A stretch of 64,000 bases of DNA from Cheiracanthium punctorium (GCA_038373885.1 JAWZYV010018289.1:310001-374000); one strand, 5' to 3'. Counted from the stretch's first letter, positions 36,325 to 47,938 are shown. A program made the numbers and translations. Notes: generated by a model from the letters alone, not told the origin.

Positions 36325-36491
36325 CAGGGATGTAACAAGAAAAAAAATTGGAAAAGGGGGGGGGGAGAGGGCACAAAAGATGAAAAAGGTAGAATTTATC
36401 ACAAAAATGCTTGATTTAATTAACATCCAAATTTCGGGGTGGGGTGGGGAGGGTGTCCAGGCTCCTAAGGCATCCCCTGGCTACATCCCTG
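36325..36491. mobile_element. Short hAT-like MITE (167 bp), CAGGGATGTA family
   Basis: Ends CAGGGATGTAACAAG and CTGGCTACATCCCTG; 8-bp duplication GTTCAACG/GTTCAATG (36317-36324, 36492-36499) with one mismatch. The ends are related to the CAGGGGCGTAGCC elements but the interior differs. It contains GGGG-run tracts. Confidence 0.83.
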
Positions 36492-37376
36492 GTTCAATGT
36501 ATTCAGTTTCAATTCAGATTTTGACTCTTTAATTGTATGCATAGAAAAATTATCTAAGTTTCAGTTGGCACAATCTGAAATTTATTAAAAATACATAGTA
36601 TTTCAACGACATGCGAAATTTGTTCTACAACCATGTAGCAGCTCTAAACAATAAAAATATGTTATACAAACATTTAGTATTATATATATTTGAAATATTA
36701 AAGGTTCTGTCATCTGAAACTTGGATACTTTTTCTATATATACACAAAAGAAATAGAAAAGGTTAAAATCAGAATTTTAAGTAAGACAAAAATATCTAAA
36801 GCAGATTTTAACATGGGAGTTAACGGGATTGTCAAAATCAAACCCGGCCATTACTCTGAATTTTGTGTCTCCTCCTACTTTTTTTTTTTTTTTTTTTAAA
36901 TAAGCTTCTAAACTTATAATTTTTTATATAAGCTTCAATATAAGTTTCTTTAAATAAGCTTCTAAACTTTTTTTTTTTTTTTTACAAATTTATAACAGGG
37001 CTTAGTTTCTAACAAAAATGTTCAGGAGCCTTAATTTGCTGTATTGTAAATTAGAACATTTAAATAAATTGTAAAGTTAAGTAACTTTTTCCTCAGCTAT
37101 ATAATTTTATGCTGCGTAATGTAATACAATTAATATCAAATAAAAAACAATTATGAAGGTTATTAACATTTTAAATTTAATGTAAAATATTAACTGAAAG
37201 AAAAAGAAGTACAGGTGCTGATTTATAGTCACAAAAATATACACAGCATTTTAATACTAATAAACTTTACCAGCTATTATAGCTGGCAATTTAAAAAAAA
37301 AAGAACACTAAGTAAGAAATCATGATTGTCAAGTTAAGTTTTAAGCTTTCTCTGGCAATCCTGTGAGTCATAAATA

Positions 37377-37540
37377 CAAGGGCGGATTAAAGGGGGGGGG
37401 GAGGGGTGACCGCCCTCCCCCCCCCCGAGAAAAAAGAAATTAATGTAAAAGATCCTAGTTTACTTCCATAAAATGGATGTATATGTCAATCTTCTAACTA
37501 ACCGCCCCCCCCTCAAGAAACTTGCATTAATCCGCCACTG
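37377..37540. mobile_element. Short hAT-like MITE (164 bp), GGCGGATTAA ends
   Basis: Ends CAAGGGCGGATTAA and TTAATCCGCCACTG; perfect 8-bp duplication CATAAATA at 37369-37376 and 37541-37548. Poly-G and poly-C runs lie next to each end. Confidence 0.87.
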
Positions 37541-37548
37541 CATAAATA

Positions 37549-40500
37549 GATTATCTGCAACATTTGCTTAAATAACCCAGCATTAAATTAAAAATAAAGT
37601 GGTAAAATTCTGTGGAATAGTTCAAAAAATTATGGTTTTAAAGTTATCATTTTAGAATGCCTGATAATTTCTTTCTGTTATTTAGAGACTAATATATATT
37701 TGCTGACTAGTCTTTATCTTGTATAACTCAAGGGGGTCTACAGTTCAACTCTTCATAAAACTTCAGCTCTTTAAAACTGCAATGGATTTTTTTTTTTTTT
37801 TTTGAACAAAATAAAAATCCATAATACTAATTATAAAACAAGTGGCCCTAACACTCCTTTTTATATTGCTTTCTGTAAAATTTGAGTTTGAAAAAAAAAT
37901 GAGTTTTTTGGTTACATAAACTATCTAGTTCAAAGACTAAAAAAAATTCCAGGATGCCTCTTCAGAAGCTTTACCATACAAAACAATATGGGATGAATAA
38001 ATAGTTCTAAAACATTATAAGTGTTATAGTTTTTAACAGCTTGTGAAGAGATATCCAGAAAATTTCAGAGTCATTCATACAATTTCTTTTCTTTTTAAAT
38101 CTAAGGTCAAAGGCTATGAACAGGGGGAGAGAAAGCCCCTTCTCTTAGAATGGGTCTATCCTATCAGCTGGGACACCAATCAAATGAAAAAATGCTGAGA
38201 GTAAATATTTTTTTGTGGAGATCTTTAAATAGTCTTAAACAGTTGTATTCATACAGAACATGACTGCTCAATAACAGGTTCTTCCGCTTTCCTGCCTATT
38301 TGAAAAGAGAAACTTTTGACAGCTGAAGAAGGGTAGATCTCTTTTGTACCACTCAAAATGTTCATAATGCACTGATCCTAATCTATGTGCGTTGTGTACA
38401 AAGTTCTTTATTAATAGTAATGCATTTAGTGGGTATTGTGTATATTGATTTCCTCTTAAGTTTTTTGCAAGGATTTATAAATTATTTATTTATATTTACT
38501 GCTAAAAATAAGTTAATAAAGGTGTAAAATAATTATTAAAAGCTCTAGAATTCACCCCCTTCCCCATAATAATATAAAAAAAGTCATGATTTAACAAAGC
38601 ACTGTTAAATTTTTAGGAGGTAGGGTCAGACCCATGGAGAAGGCAAGGAAACAGAAAGTACTTAAAAGTGCAACATGTGAAACAGAACAACTGCAGTCTT
38701 TGCAGACACATTTCATCCTTTAAAAGAAAAAGGAAATTAAAATGATATGTTCTGCATAACAATTAAAGCAAAGTGTCCTTTATGTGCTATGCCTTCTCTC
38801 CCCTTTTCGCACAATTTTTATAACTATTTTGAATCTTATCGTGGTCTGTCAGACTTGGACAAAATGCCTGCAGAACATTTGCAACTGTTTGAGCTCATGT
38901 TGCAGAACATTGGATATAATTCTGCTCCTGGGGGAGGAGAAATAGGTGGAGGGTGCAATTCTAAAGCTAAAGTGAAACAAGCATATAAATCATGTGACTT
39001 ATGGAAATAGTGCTGCAAAATCAATTTCATCATTTCTCTGGCCTCTTGTGTTGCTTTCTACAACAATAAAATGGTTGATTTTGTGAAACAGATCGCGATA
39101 AACAGCCAAATCTGTTAATTTTCATTCCCTGCTACTCTGCTATCTTAGCTTCAACTTTCCCTGGAAAATAAAATAGAATGCCCTCGCCACCTATTTCTCC
39201 TCTATGGTCAGACTCCATGGCTGTGAATCAGTTTTTTCCCTCCTCATATTAAAGCCAAAAAGATTGTTTTATATTACTCTAGGCAACAATAATTTTTATT
39301 TTCTTGATATGATCAGGCACTTCAATGTCAATAATAGCCTACGAACAAAGACTTTAAAATGTCTAAATAAAAATATTCACTTGAAACTAATAATGCGTGA
39401 AAATCATACGATAAAATCTAAAAATATTTTTAAAATCTCTAGAGTACATTTTTGAAGACCACCACCAGCAGAATGCTTATAGTATGTTTTTTATTCAGAA
39501 TAAGTGAATAATTAAATATTTAGAAATATAGATGCATTGTTCATTGTATAACTTATGATACATTAACATTCTCTAATTAGGCAAAAAATATATGCAGAAA
39601 TTTTCATAGCATTTTAACATTCATAGCAGTTTAAATGATGCCTATTAAATTCAAATGCAAGTCATTCTGCATAAAAAAGCTCAATAACTGCGTTGGTTGT
39701 TCAAGCGCACTAATTTGTACACTAGAAATCAATAACATTTAAGTTGAAGAAATACTGGTAAAAAATCCAGAAACATTCTTGTTAATAATCTAATTTATGT
39801 ATGAAACATATTATTCATTTAAAAGACTAGCGGTTCACAAATCAATTGTACGAAATATGAGTGACGAAATGCTTTGTTTACCTAGCTTGACTAAGATTGC
39901 TCTTGTATTCCAAAATTTTCTTTCTTTCCCATCCTTCCGATGTTTTAACCCAGACTTCTCCAGGAGATCTCCAATCTTTTCCAAGAAATGGCATCACTAA
40001 TTAAGCTACAGTATCAATAAAAGAGTATTTTAGTTCTGCATTCGACAGCACTACGCACAAACGTTCACAGACAAACTCTTTATAGGCTGATTCCAGTCAG
40101 TTTGTTGATGTTGTTGACGATCATGACGTCACAAAACATATGTGTGGTTGTTGAGTTGTTTAACAACATTAAGCGCATGCTGGAAATGATGTCATTTTTT
40201 GAAATCGATTACGATGACGAAAAGTATATCCATGGTTTCAAGAAAAATAAAAAGGCTTTACAATTTTTAAAGAAAAGGTTGTACAATTTTTAAAAAAGTC
40301 AGTAGAAATAATAATATTGTAGTTTCTGAAATAATATTTCATAAATTAATCTATAATCATACATATAACACCTATTAGATCCGTGAACAACAGATTATTA
40401 TTTTTTAATTTTTAAATCACGTTTTTTGTTTAAAGTTTGTGCTATAAATAAACATAAAATTCATTAACAATACATCGCCCAAAATTGTTAACAACGAAAG

Positions 40501-40610
40501 TATAATTTCTTAAATAAGACAAATAACAATTTTCATATTTCTTTTTTTTTTTTTAATTTTCAAACCTTTTTGTTTTCGGTTTAGCTAATAGATGGTGCCA
40601 CTATGTACGA
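37549..40610. other. No gene recognised
   Basis: AT-rich, T-run at about 37788-37803; a few short open frames (87 codons at 38747, 83 at 39204) lack family motifs. A palindromic CRE-like ATGACGTCAC is at about 40124. Confidence 0.45.
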
Positions 40611-41113
40611 GTTCCTCCCAGTGATGCCAATGTCAGGGGGAACGTTAGCTTTTTGGAGAAAAATTGGCCTACAAAGGAAAAAGGTAGTTTTTCTTGAAAT
40701 TGGCCACATTTAAGGGTCTTTTTTTTTTTAAGATTTTGTCAGATTGAAGAAATGTTCCCTTTTAGAGGAAAATTTTTAGATTAACTTATGGGGAATAGGG
40801 AAAAGAAAAAAAAAAACATTTCAGATATGCACGTATTCTATTCTAATGGTTGATCCAAATTCCTTTGCAGAGGGTGTTGGGATGTGTGTGTGTGCGGGAG
40901 GGGAGAGCCTGATGTCCTCTGCTCGGAAAAAAAGAAACGAAATGAATGCAATGCGAGATAAGAAATGGCGGGATCGTGACATGGCACGCACGGAGTTAAT
41001 TACCTTCCGTTGCCATCAGTCAATCGCTAATCCATGGAGAATCTTTGGGATACGGACAAAACACGCTTCGTCTATAAACTGTGGGCCTCACACCCTCCCC
41101 CTCGTTCATTTAA

Positions 41114-41555
41114 CCCCTTAACTGCCATATTAGGCAACCCCCCCTCCCCTATTCAATGAAATAAGCGCATGTAGCGCTAACGCTTCTTGAAATTGAAGTT
41201 ATTACCTGTAAAAGAATTTAAAGCAGGGGCGTAGCCAGAAATTTTTCATGGGGGGGGGGGGGTCGACTACTGCAACTCATATATATGTATATATATGTGT
41301 GATAATGTAGTGAAGTTTTGTATGGCAAAAAATTTCTCATATACATTTTGTATGGCAAAAAATTTCTCATGGGGGGGGGGGGGTTATGACCCCCCTAACC
41401 CCCCCCCCCCTTGGCTATGCCTCTGATTTAGAGTAACTACAATACTAGCAATAAATTACCGAAGTAATTATTTGAGATAGGCGTATATATACGTCCTGGG
41501 CAGTTAAAGCATAGATTGCGCTAAGCGTATTTGTACGCTCGGGGCAGTTAAGGGG
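41114..41555. mobile_element. TTAA-flanked MITE (piggyBac-like), nested
   Basis: Perfect 13-bp ends CCCCTTAACTGCC / GGCAGTTAAGGGG, bounded by TTAA at 41110-41113 and 41556-41559. About 230 bp of its own sequence remains. The rest is a hAT-like MITE at 41224-41425. It lies within the 40619-42323 element. Confidence 0.82.
41224..41425. mobile_element. Short hAT-like MITE (202 bp), CAGGGGCGTAGCC family, innermost nested copy
   Basis: Begins CAGGGGCGTAGCCAG and ends GGCTATGCCTCTG. The 8-bp duplication ATTTAAAG/ATTTAGAG (41216-41223, 41426-41433) has one mismatch. The interior matches 31329-31501 but holds an extra internal duplication of a roughly 30-bp TTTTGTATGGCAAAAA segment and longer G/C runs. 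Confidence 0.87.
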
Positions 41556-42836
41556 TTAAAAATCTGCATCTTACAATAGGTTTATATGGTGGAGGGACCC
41601 ACTGCGGAGGATTTGCAAATAACTTTGAATAAACCAAAGAATGGTGTGCAGGGTGCCCATTTACCTCTGCACCGCCATTGTTCGCCCCTTCGAGGTTGTA
41701 GAAAGGGGAGATTAGAATACCAATAATTCACCCAGTTCCGTTACATCATTTTAAACCACAAGATGATGTCCTGCCCCACAGAACCCCTCGCTAGTTCTCT
41801 CTCTCTCTGTGAGAAATTCTGCTGCACATCAGAGGACAAAAATTCTGTTCGCTCTCATCCATGAGAGCAAACAGGGTAAACATCAGTTCAAGATTAAAAA
41901 TGGAGTGGAAAAGAATGACCCACTTCTGGTAAAAATGCTTCTTCATGCTGATTACTCCTCCCTTGAAACTTTTCTGAATCTGTCTCTGTTCACAACGAAT
42001 CATTTTTTAAACTAAAAATTTTTCAAAAGGTGCAAATAGTTTGCTCAACAGAATTGAGAAAAATTTAAAGAGAAAGGAAATGTTCGAGACTAAAGTAATG
42101 TATATTTATATTAATATAAAATATATTAAAATATTATTATATTTTTTATATCTAATACTATGTTATATCAATATAATAAATATTGATATAAAATAATAAG
42201 TTAATTTCCTACGATAACACTAAATGATGCTACAATTGCTCATTGGATTTCTTGAAGACAAGTGAAAACAGGGATTTTGGAAGCTCAAGACGGGGAACTT
42301 GATCAGAAACATTGGCATCACTGGTGCCTCCTTTTTTTCCCATAATTAGAAGAAAGCAATTTCACTAATAAAAAGACTAAATTTGATTGCACACTCTCAG
42401 TCTTATCCAGACTTTAACATTTTCAGAAATAACAAGACAAATTTGGACAAAAAAATGCAGAGAGAAATCCCATTGGCTCCATGCACATAGAAAAGCTTGG
42501 TTTAAAAAAAAAAAAAAGGAAGAAAATCTGAAACACTTTCAGATTTTAAATATGCACCAAAGTACTATATATTAAAAGTGTATCATGGTTATTCGTCGTG
42601 CCTATTTTTCTTCCTTATTCCATTAACTTGGAGAGTGTATCATTATTCATGACTGTGCCGTATTTTTCTTCTTTGTTTCATAAAACCCATCTTTCGAATC
42701 GAAATTTATCTTAAGATCGCCTATTTAAACTATTTTACAATCGTTGCCAAGTATATTACAACTATACTTCACAGTCTTAAATATTATTTCGAATGTCCAT
42801 CAGAATCCATGAGTGTGCCGTGTTTCTCTTTCTGGG

Positions 42837-43212
42837 TTGATTCCTACTTTAACGCCCCGACTCTCGCCAAGGTGGCGATCATTAAACATACGGAGGTACT
42901 ACGACGATTTTTTATATTTATGTGGCAATCGTAATTTAGAATTAAAATGGTGATTTAGCACAACAGTAAGTAAAGCATTCCGTTACATTTTTATTTATTT
43001 GGGTTGCCAATTAATGTAGTTTTAATAATTTAAGTGTCTTCAAATTCCTTAACAGGTGCGTTTATCGCTAATTTGTTCACTTTACTTTTCATATAGTTCT
43101 TTTGGGAGCGTTGAAACTTGTCCATATGTCCTAGAGACCCATGACTGCAAAGCTCGCCAAAGTGCGGGATTTTTTAGATTTCCGAGAGCGGGGGCGTTAA
43201 AATAGGAATCAA
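42837..43212. mobile_element. MITE (376 bp) inserted in the fold-back left arm
   Basis: Ends TTGATTCCTACTTTAACGCC and GGCGTTAAAATAGGAATCAA, followed inward by a CTCTCG/CGAGAG pair, give terminal repeats of about 30 bp. It interrupts a 160-bp unit between TGTTTCTCTTTCT and CTCTTCTTGTACC. The CTCTTTCT/CTCTTCTT similarity may be an 8-bp duplication, with three extra G residues on the left. Confidence 0.78.
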
Positions 43213-43670
43213 CTCTTCTTGTACCGTAAAACACATCTTTGGAATCAAAAATCTATCTTAAAATCAACTACTGAAACTGTTTTAAATCTTCTGAAGGCAT
43301 ATTTCAACTATATCCCGTAGACATTTTAAATACTGTTTGTAATGGGCATCATAATCCATGAGTGTACCGTGTTTTCCTTCCTTGTTCCATAAAACACTTC
43401 TTCGGAATAGAAATCTATATTGAAATCGCCTACCAAAACTGTTTAACAATTTTCGCCAGGCATAGTCAAACCATACTTCACCTTTATAAATACCATTTGG
43501 AAAGTGTATCATAATCTATGAGTGTACCGTATTTGTCTTCTCTGTTCTATAAAACACTTCTTAGGAATTAAAATCTATATTAAAATCGCCTACTAAAACT
43601 ATTTTACAATATTCGCCAGGCGTTTTCTAACTGTACTCGAAATATATTTATAATAAATTGTCACGTTTTG
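43213..43670 (-). repeat. Left-arm tandem units carrying an endonuclease-like GDFNIDF relic
   Basis: In antisense reading, successive units give KTVLVGDFNIDF followed by a different sequence (SEEVFYGTRK, NTVHSW, FPNGIYKGEV) and then stops. V-L-V-G-D-F-N-I-D-F is the catalytic-loop motif of exonuclease-endonuclease-phosphatase (APE-like) domains of retroelements and some Helitrons. The motif centres lie near 43250 (decayed), 43410 and 43570; another lies near 42706 beyond the insertion. The units are not a protein gene today. Confidence 0.65.
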
Positions 43671-44094
43671 GCACTAAATTTAGCAATCAATTATCAAAAA
43701 TTGCAAACCTTGTGCTACTTTCAACAGTTTATTAACGCCCCCCCCCCCCCCCTCTCCACATTATCTGGCAAACACATTTCTTCAAAAGTGACTCGACTCG
43801 AAAATTGTTCCAAAATCGTTTCTACACAAAAAGCAAGGTTGAAATTAATAGCACTCTGGTGCTAAAAATGTTGTTTTTATTAGTAAAACATTATGAAGAG
43901 TATATAATACGCAAAGAGTACTCTGTATAGTTAGCACTAGTGCTATTTCGTTCATGCCAGGTTTTTATGTTGACATATGTTTGCGGACCGATTTGCGTTG
44001 ATGTCTGCATTGCAAGCTTCATCGTCAAGTTAAGTGCCAAAATACAAGTCTCCAAAACTGAACCTGGCTAGGAAATATCTTCTATATTTGGAGA

Positions 44095-44640
44095 GAAACT
44101 GGCAAACACTGCAGTTTATTACAAAAGAGAAGTATATTTAGAATATGACTGACAAAGATTGTAAAACAGTAGGCAATTTTAAAACAGATTTATTTGAATC
44201 CCAAAGAAGTGTTTTATGTAACAAGGAAGAAAAATGTGATAAACTCATAGATAATGCTGTATCTATAAACGTAAGTAGATAGAATATGCCTGACGATGAT
44301 TGTAAACAGTTTTAGTAGGCGATTTTAATATACATTTCTCAATTCTGAAGAAGTATTTAATAGAACAAGAAAGACAAACACAACACACGCATGGATTAGG
44401 ATGCACATTCCAAATAGTATTTACAAAGGTGAAGTATAGTTAGAATATGATTGGCGAAGATAGTAAAACAGTAAGAAATTTTAATGTAGATTTTCATTTC
44501 AAAGTGTTTTACAGAATAAATAAAAATATGGCACACTCATGAAAAATAATGCACTTTCCAACTTATTGGAATAAGGAAGAAAAATAGAGACAATGCAGGG
44601 ATTATTATACACTTTTAATGTATAACACTTAAGTGCATAT
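44095..44640 (+). repeat. Right-arm tandem units of the same family, opposite orientation
   Basis: The same 150-160 bp units now read on the plus strand: GTAGGCGATTTTAATATACA near 44307, with more decayed versions near 44165 and 44468, followed by the GAAGAAGT...AACAAG.AAGA segment. Stops and indels are frequent. Confidence 0.65.
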
Positions 44641-44751
44641 TTAAAGAATAAAAGTGTTTCAGATTTTTAATTTTCATGTAAGCTTTTACGAATGTCTGGT
44701 GCATTGGCAAACCCAGGACTTTAGTTTAGAGGTTGGGGGAAACTACAAATA

Positions 44752-44908
44752 CAGGTGAACTGTTATAGCGACAACTCTCTTATAACGTGAAACCATTATG
44801 CACTGTTTAATAACACACCCAAGGTTAGAAAGTTCACTTACAATGCCATATGAGGCCATTCTTATAACATCTAGTATTTGAGGCTAATGTTATAATCGAG
44901 TTCGACTG
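44752..44908. mobile_element. pogo/Tc-mariner-like MITE (157 bp)
   Basis: Ends CAGGTGAACTGTTATAGCG and CGAGTTCGACTG, flanked by TA on both sides (44750-44751, 44909-44910). The inner TTATAAC words pair. TA duplication and a CAGT-GAAC start are typical of pogo-type MITEs. Confidence 0.75.
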
Positions 44909-45000
44909 TACATGCATTAGCTTTATTTACATCCAACTTTTTTCTTTTCTTACGTGCACCTGTGTCAGATATTAATCCATAAGAAAATGTAATCCTATTA

Positions 45001-45648
45001 TGCAGGGTGTCCCTAAGAGGTGGTAATAGGCTTAAATTCTTTATCTGTTAGAGATAAGTGAACAGTGTAAATTGAAAAAATGTTCAAAATAAGGCCAGAA
45101 ACAAGACTCCATTAAGAAAAAAATCCTCTTGTTACTTTAAAAAAAGTTAACTTTTTAAATTTGTATAAGGCCCCGTACAAAAAAAATTTACAGTTAGTAA
45201 AATGTGCCCCATGCACTCATAACGATGACTTAAACCACTTTTCAATGGCTCTTGAAGGCAAAAAATCACGAATGACTGTATTTCAGGGGTCGTACAGAGA
45301 TTACGAATAAAAATCTTTTTTTCTACTGTAGCAATAAACGTTTATGAACAAAATAACGTATAATCCCCCAATCATCTTTCTTTAAAGACATCTTTGTGAC
45401 TTCATATGTTGAAAGTCTCAAATTTGGTACATCTCCGGGGCTCATTTTACTAATTATGATTTTTTTGCATAGGGGTTGTACATGAATTTTACAAGTGTAA
45501 CTTTTTGAAAATTAACGAGAGGAATTTTTTTTTTAGCAAAGTCTTAATTCCGAACTTATTTTGAACATTTTTTTCAATTTACACTGCCCCTTTTTTTCTA
45601 ACAGATAGAGAATTAAAGCGAATTACCAGCTTTTTGGAACACCCTATA
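45001..45648. mobile_element. mariner-like MITE (648 bp) with about 95-bp terminal inverted repeats
   Basis: Both ends carry AGGGTGT followed, in order, by GAATT..TTATCTGTTAGA, CAGTGTAAATTGAAAAAATG and TTCAAAATAAG, inverted relative to each other. TA flanks (44999-45000, 45649-45650). The interior has further symmetric blocks (CCCCGTACAAAAA near 45170, AGGGGTTGTACAT near 45473), so it is close to a full-length palindrome. Confidence 0.82.
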
Positions 45649-45926
45649 TACTCACCTAATGGTTTGACAACAGTAGTATGTTTCCCTTAAGTATTGCAGT
45701 AAGACTAGACAAATATGGTGAGAAAAAAAAGTTTTCAAATATGAGCCCAGCTTGGCGATATTTTCATTATTTGAAGGGAAATCAAGAAATTCCTGTGATA
45801 ACATTAAGGTGTGGTAATTTTAAAGGGGATTCAGAAAATTTCTAACTCACACTGTAATTACCTGATTTACATGCAACAAAATGCATTTTATTATGAAAAT
45901 AAACAATCAAAAAACTGGTGTTAGTA

Positions 45927-46192
45927 ATAAATAAAAACTTTGTGAAAAAAACACACATAAAAGGTTACTTCAAGGCGTAACGATCGTTTCAACCGAAAGT
46001 TTGTTCAGTCTTCTTCAGACAAACCCTTCCGTCAAACAGAGCAGAGGGAACTGAAAAAGATGTTTCAGTTCCCTCTGCTCTGTTTGACGGAAGGGTTTGT
46101 CTGAAGAAGACAATGAATTTTCGGTCGAAATGATCGTTATGCCTTGAAGTAACCTTTTATGTGTTTTTTTTCACAAAGTTTTTATTTATTTT
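45927..46192. mobile_element. Large hairpin, arms about 130 bp, Penelope-like terminal sequence
   Basis: The left arm 45927-46056 and right arm 46063-46192 are inverted copies around a six-base loop. The right arm reads GAAGGGTTTGTCTGAAGAAG, then ACAATGAATTTTCGGTCGAA, then AAGTTTTTATTTATT. A CTGAAGA...GTCGAAA layout with an AT-rich tail is common in the terminal repeats of Penelope-like elements, which often lie in inverted orientation. The family name is inference; no reverse transcriptase is present. Confidence 0.7.
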
Positions 46193-46403
46193 AAAATGCA
46201 TTTCAATTGCACTAACAATACACGTATTACCGTGCTTCAAAATTGATCCAAACTCTTCATGGTTAAAACCATTGTGTGTCCTGTCAGGGTTTTAAGCATG
46301 ACGAAAGGCTAGGTAGGGCTTTGAATCTAGTTTGCAAGGCTAAAAAGTATTAGTAGTCAAGAGGGATGGAGGAGTGTTTTTTAATTTGTACATTCCCCTA
46401 GTG

Positions 46404-46649
46404 CAGTGTTTTCCAAGTTTTCTACATATACAAACCAACAAAAAATGGAAATATATATCGTGGACCAGCACCGATCAAAAATAATAAATGTTGTATAAAT
46501 GCATATTTTATTTATTAAATCAAGTGTTATTCAAATATAAGTTTTAGTTAGCACAGCATTTTTTGCGGATTACTTTTGTCTGTGGAAATTTGATATCCAC
46601 GGACTGGTTACCAGTATGCATTCACGGACTAGTAGTTTGGGAAACATTG
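46404..46649. mobile_element. hAT-like MITE (246 bp)
   Basis: Ends CAGTGTTTTCCAAGTTTTC and GTTTGGGAAACATTG are imperfect inverted repeats. Flanks CCCTAGTG and TCCTAGAG agree at six of eight positions. Inner repeated words (GGACCAG, GGACTGG, GGACTAG) are typical of hAT MITEs of this kind. Confidence 0.72.
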
Positions 46650-46975
46650 TCCTAGAGTACTTACTTCAACAAATATTTATCATTCATTCCATTAATAATT
46701 TTTTTCATCAAAAATCAAATTAAAAAATATTTAAAATGTCTTCAGGAAAAAGAAAGTGGCAGTTTTGTGTTTTTGCCCCACTTCAGAAAAGCAAGGCCTG
46801 GCATTACATGAGAAGCAAAAAAGTAACCGTGTACAAAAATGGCAATTGAGATGAGAAATTTTACCCTAAAAATGAATATTTTTAATGATTTAAAATTCAA
46901 CAATGGTTTAAAAAAAAAAAACACTAGTTTCTAAATTTTCATATTTATCAGTCAGAACAATCAGATTACAGCGTG

Positions 46976-47938
46976 ATCCTGAATTCATCATTCATTTTTG
47001 GTGAGGTAGGGAATAGGAAAAGATTTCACACAGGAAAGCAAGGGCATGAATGAATGCATGGCAATGTAAAGTGCAATTTGTGTGTCTACAACTGCCATTC
47101 ACTAGCAGAGCTGTTTGATTTGTGCAGTCAGTCGTCTTTCAACTAGGTAGCTTTTGAAAAGTAACATGATCAGATCAGTTACTTGCAGATATGCACGTAA
47201 CTGATGGTGCTGTACCATTCCATTTGAACAAATCTCACTGTTACCAGATCTTATAAATGAGGTTCCTGCTGCTTTCTCCAGATGACGGCATTCCTACACA
47301 TTTTGTAAACTATGTGCGTGGCTACAGACCAGAAAATTTGGAGCTGAGTAAATTGGTCACAGTGGACTGGTTAGTTGGCTACGATGATCATCGGATTTAT
47401 AGCAAATCGACTTCTTCATATGGGATGATGAAAAACTTTGGGTACAAAATCCTGGTAGCATGCATATTGATCAATGCCACAAATATCTGGGAAATACCAG
47501 GCATATTCTAGAAAGTTTTGTTGCCCAAGCAACATTGCCATCAGCCATGAATTTTAACAAAAAAGGAAAAAGTCTGTAAGAACAACATTTGAGCAATAAT
47601 ACTTTTGAATTTCAAGTTCAATAAATATTGTAATTGCTACTGATATTAAATCTATCCTACATATATGCAATTTTGCCTTAATAAAAAATAAAATTCAGAA
47701 AATTTTTGAAAAAGTGAAAAACTGAATTTTTATGAAACATCTGAAGAATATCATCCTGTGTGTGTGTAGTATAGACTATGCATAAATGCTTTTTTTTTTT
47801 TTTTTTTTTTCCCCATTACTGACTACTCCCATCATTGATTGTCTACTTACATGATCTCTGCCCCCATGCTTTCCAGTGTGAAACTGTCTTTCCTATTCCC
47901 TACCTCCCCACCTAACACTGATGATGAATTCAGAACCC
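46976..47938. repeat. Inverted repeat of about 70 bp flanking 0.8 kb
   Basis: 46976-47046 and 47867-47936 are imperfect inverted copies (TGAATTCATCATCAGTG-like, AGGTAGGGAATAGGAAA, TTTCACAC.GGAAAGCA). The interior has no recognised gene; it holds a T-run at 47791-47811 and GT repeats near 47943. It may be a decayed transposon or an inverted duplication. Confidence 0.6.

Larger units (their letters stand above)
40619..42323. mobile_element. hAT-like element (1,705 bp), outer shell of a three-level nest
   Basis: Left end CAGTGATGCCAATGT and right end ACATTGGCATCACTG are perfect inverted repeats. Flanks GTTCCTCC (40611-40618) and GTGCCTCC (42324-42331) form an 8-bp duplication with one mismatch. 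It contains the TTAA element at 41114-41555. Removing that leaves about 1.26 kb with no recognised transposase. An AT-rich, partly palindromic patch sits at 42100-42200. Confidence 0.85.
42470..44716. mobile_element. Fold-back element with arms of inverted 160-bp tandem units
   Basis: The left arm (about 42470-43670, with a later insertion) and right arm (about 44095-44716) are inverted copies: AATCTGAAACACTTT, AATATGCAC, ATTAAAAGTGTAT and TTTTTCTTCCTTATTCCA occur in the left arm and, reverse-complemented and in reverse order, in the right. Each arm is built of about 160-bp units; the CATAATCYATGAGTGTACCG word recurs at 43350 and 43510. A loop of about 420 bp separates the arms, with inner inverted words TTTTGGCACTAA / TTAAGTGCCAAAA. 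This resembles Drosophila Foldback architecture. No terminal target duplication was identified. Confidence 0.75.

Noticed and set aside
46090..46130. Hammerhead ribozyme as a called feature
   Set aside because: The core words are present but stem II pairs only with a shift and stem III is not evident; kept as a finding rather than a feature.
46976..47938. LTR retrotransposon
   Set aside because: The 70-bp copies are inverted rather than direct, and no TG...CA ends, primer-binding site or gag/pol sequence were seen.
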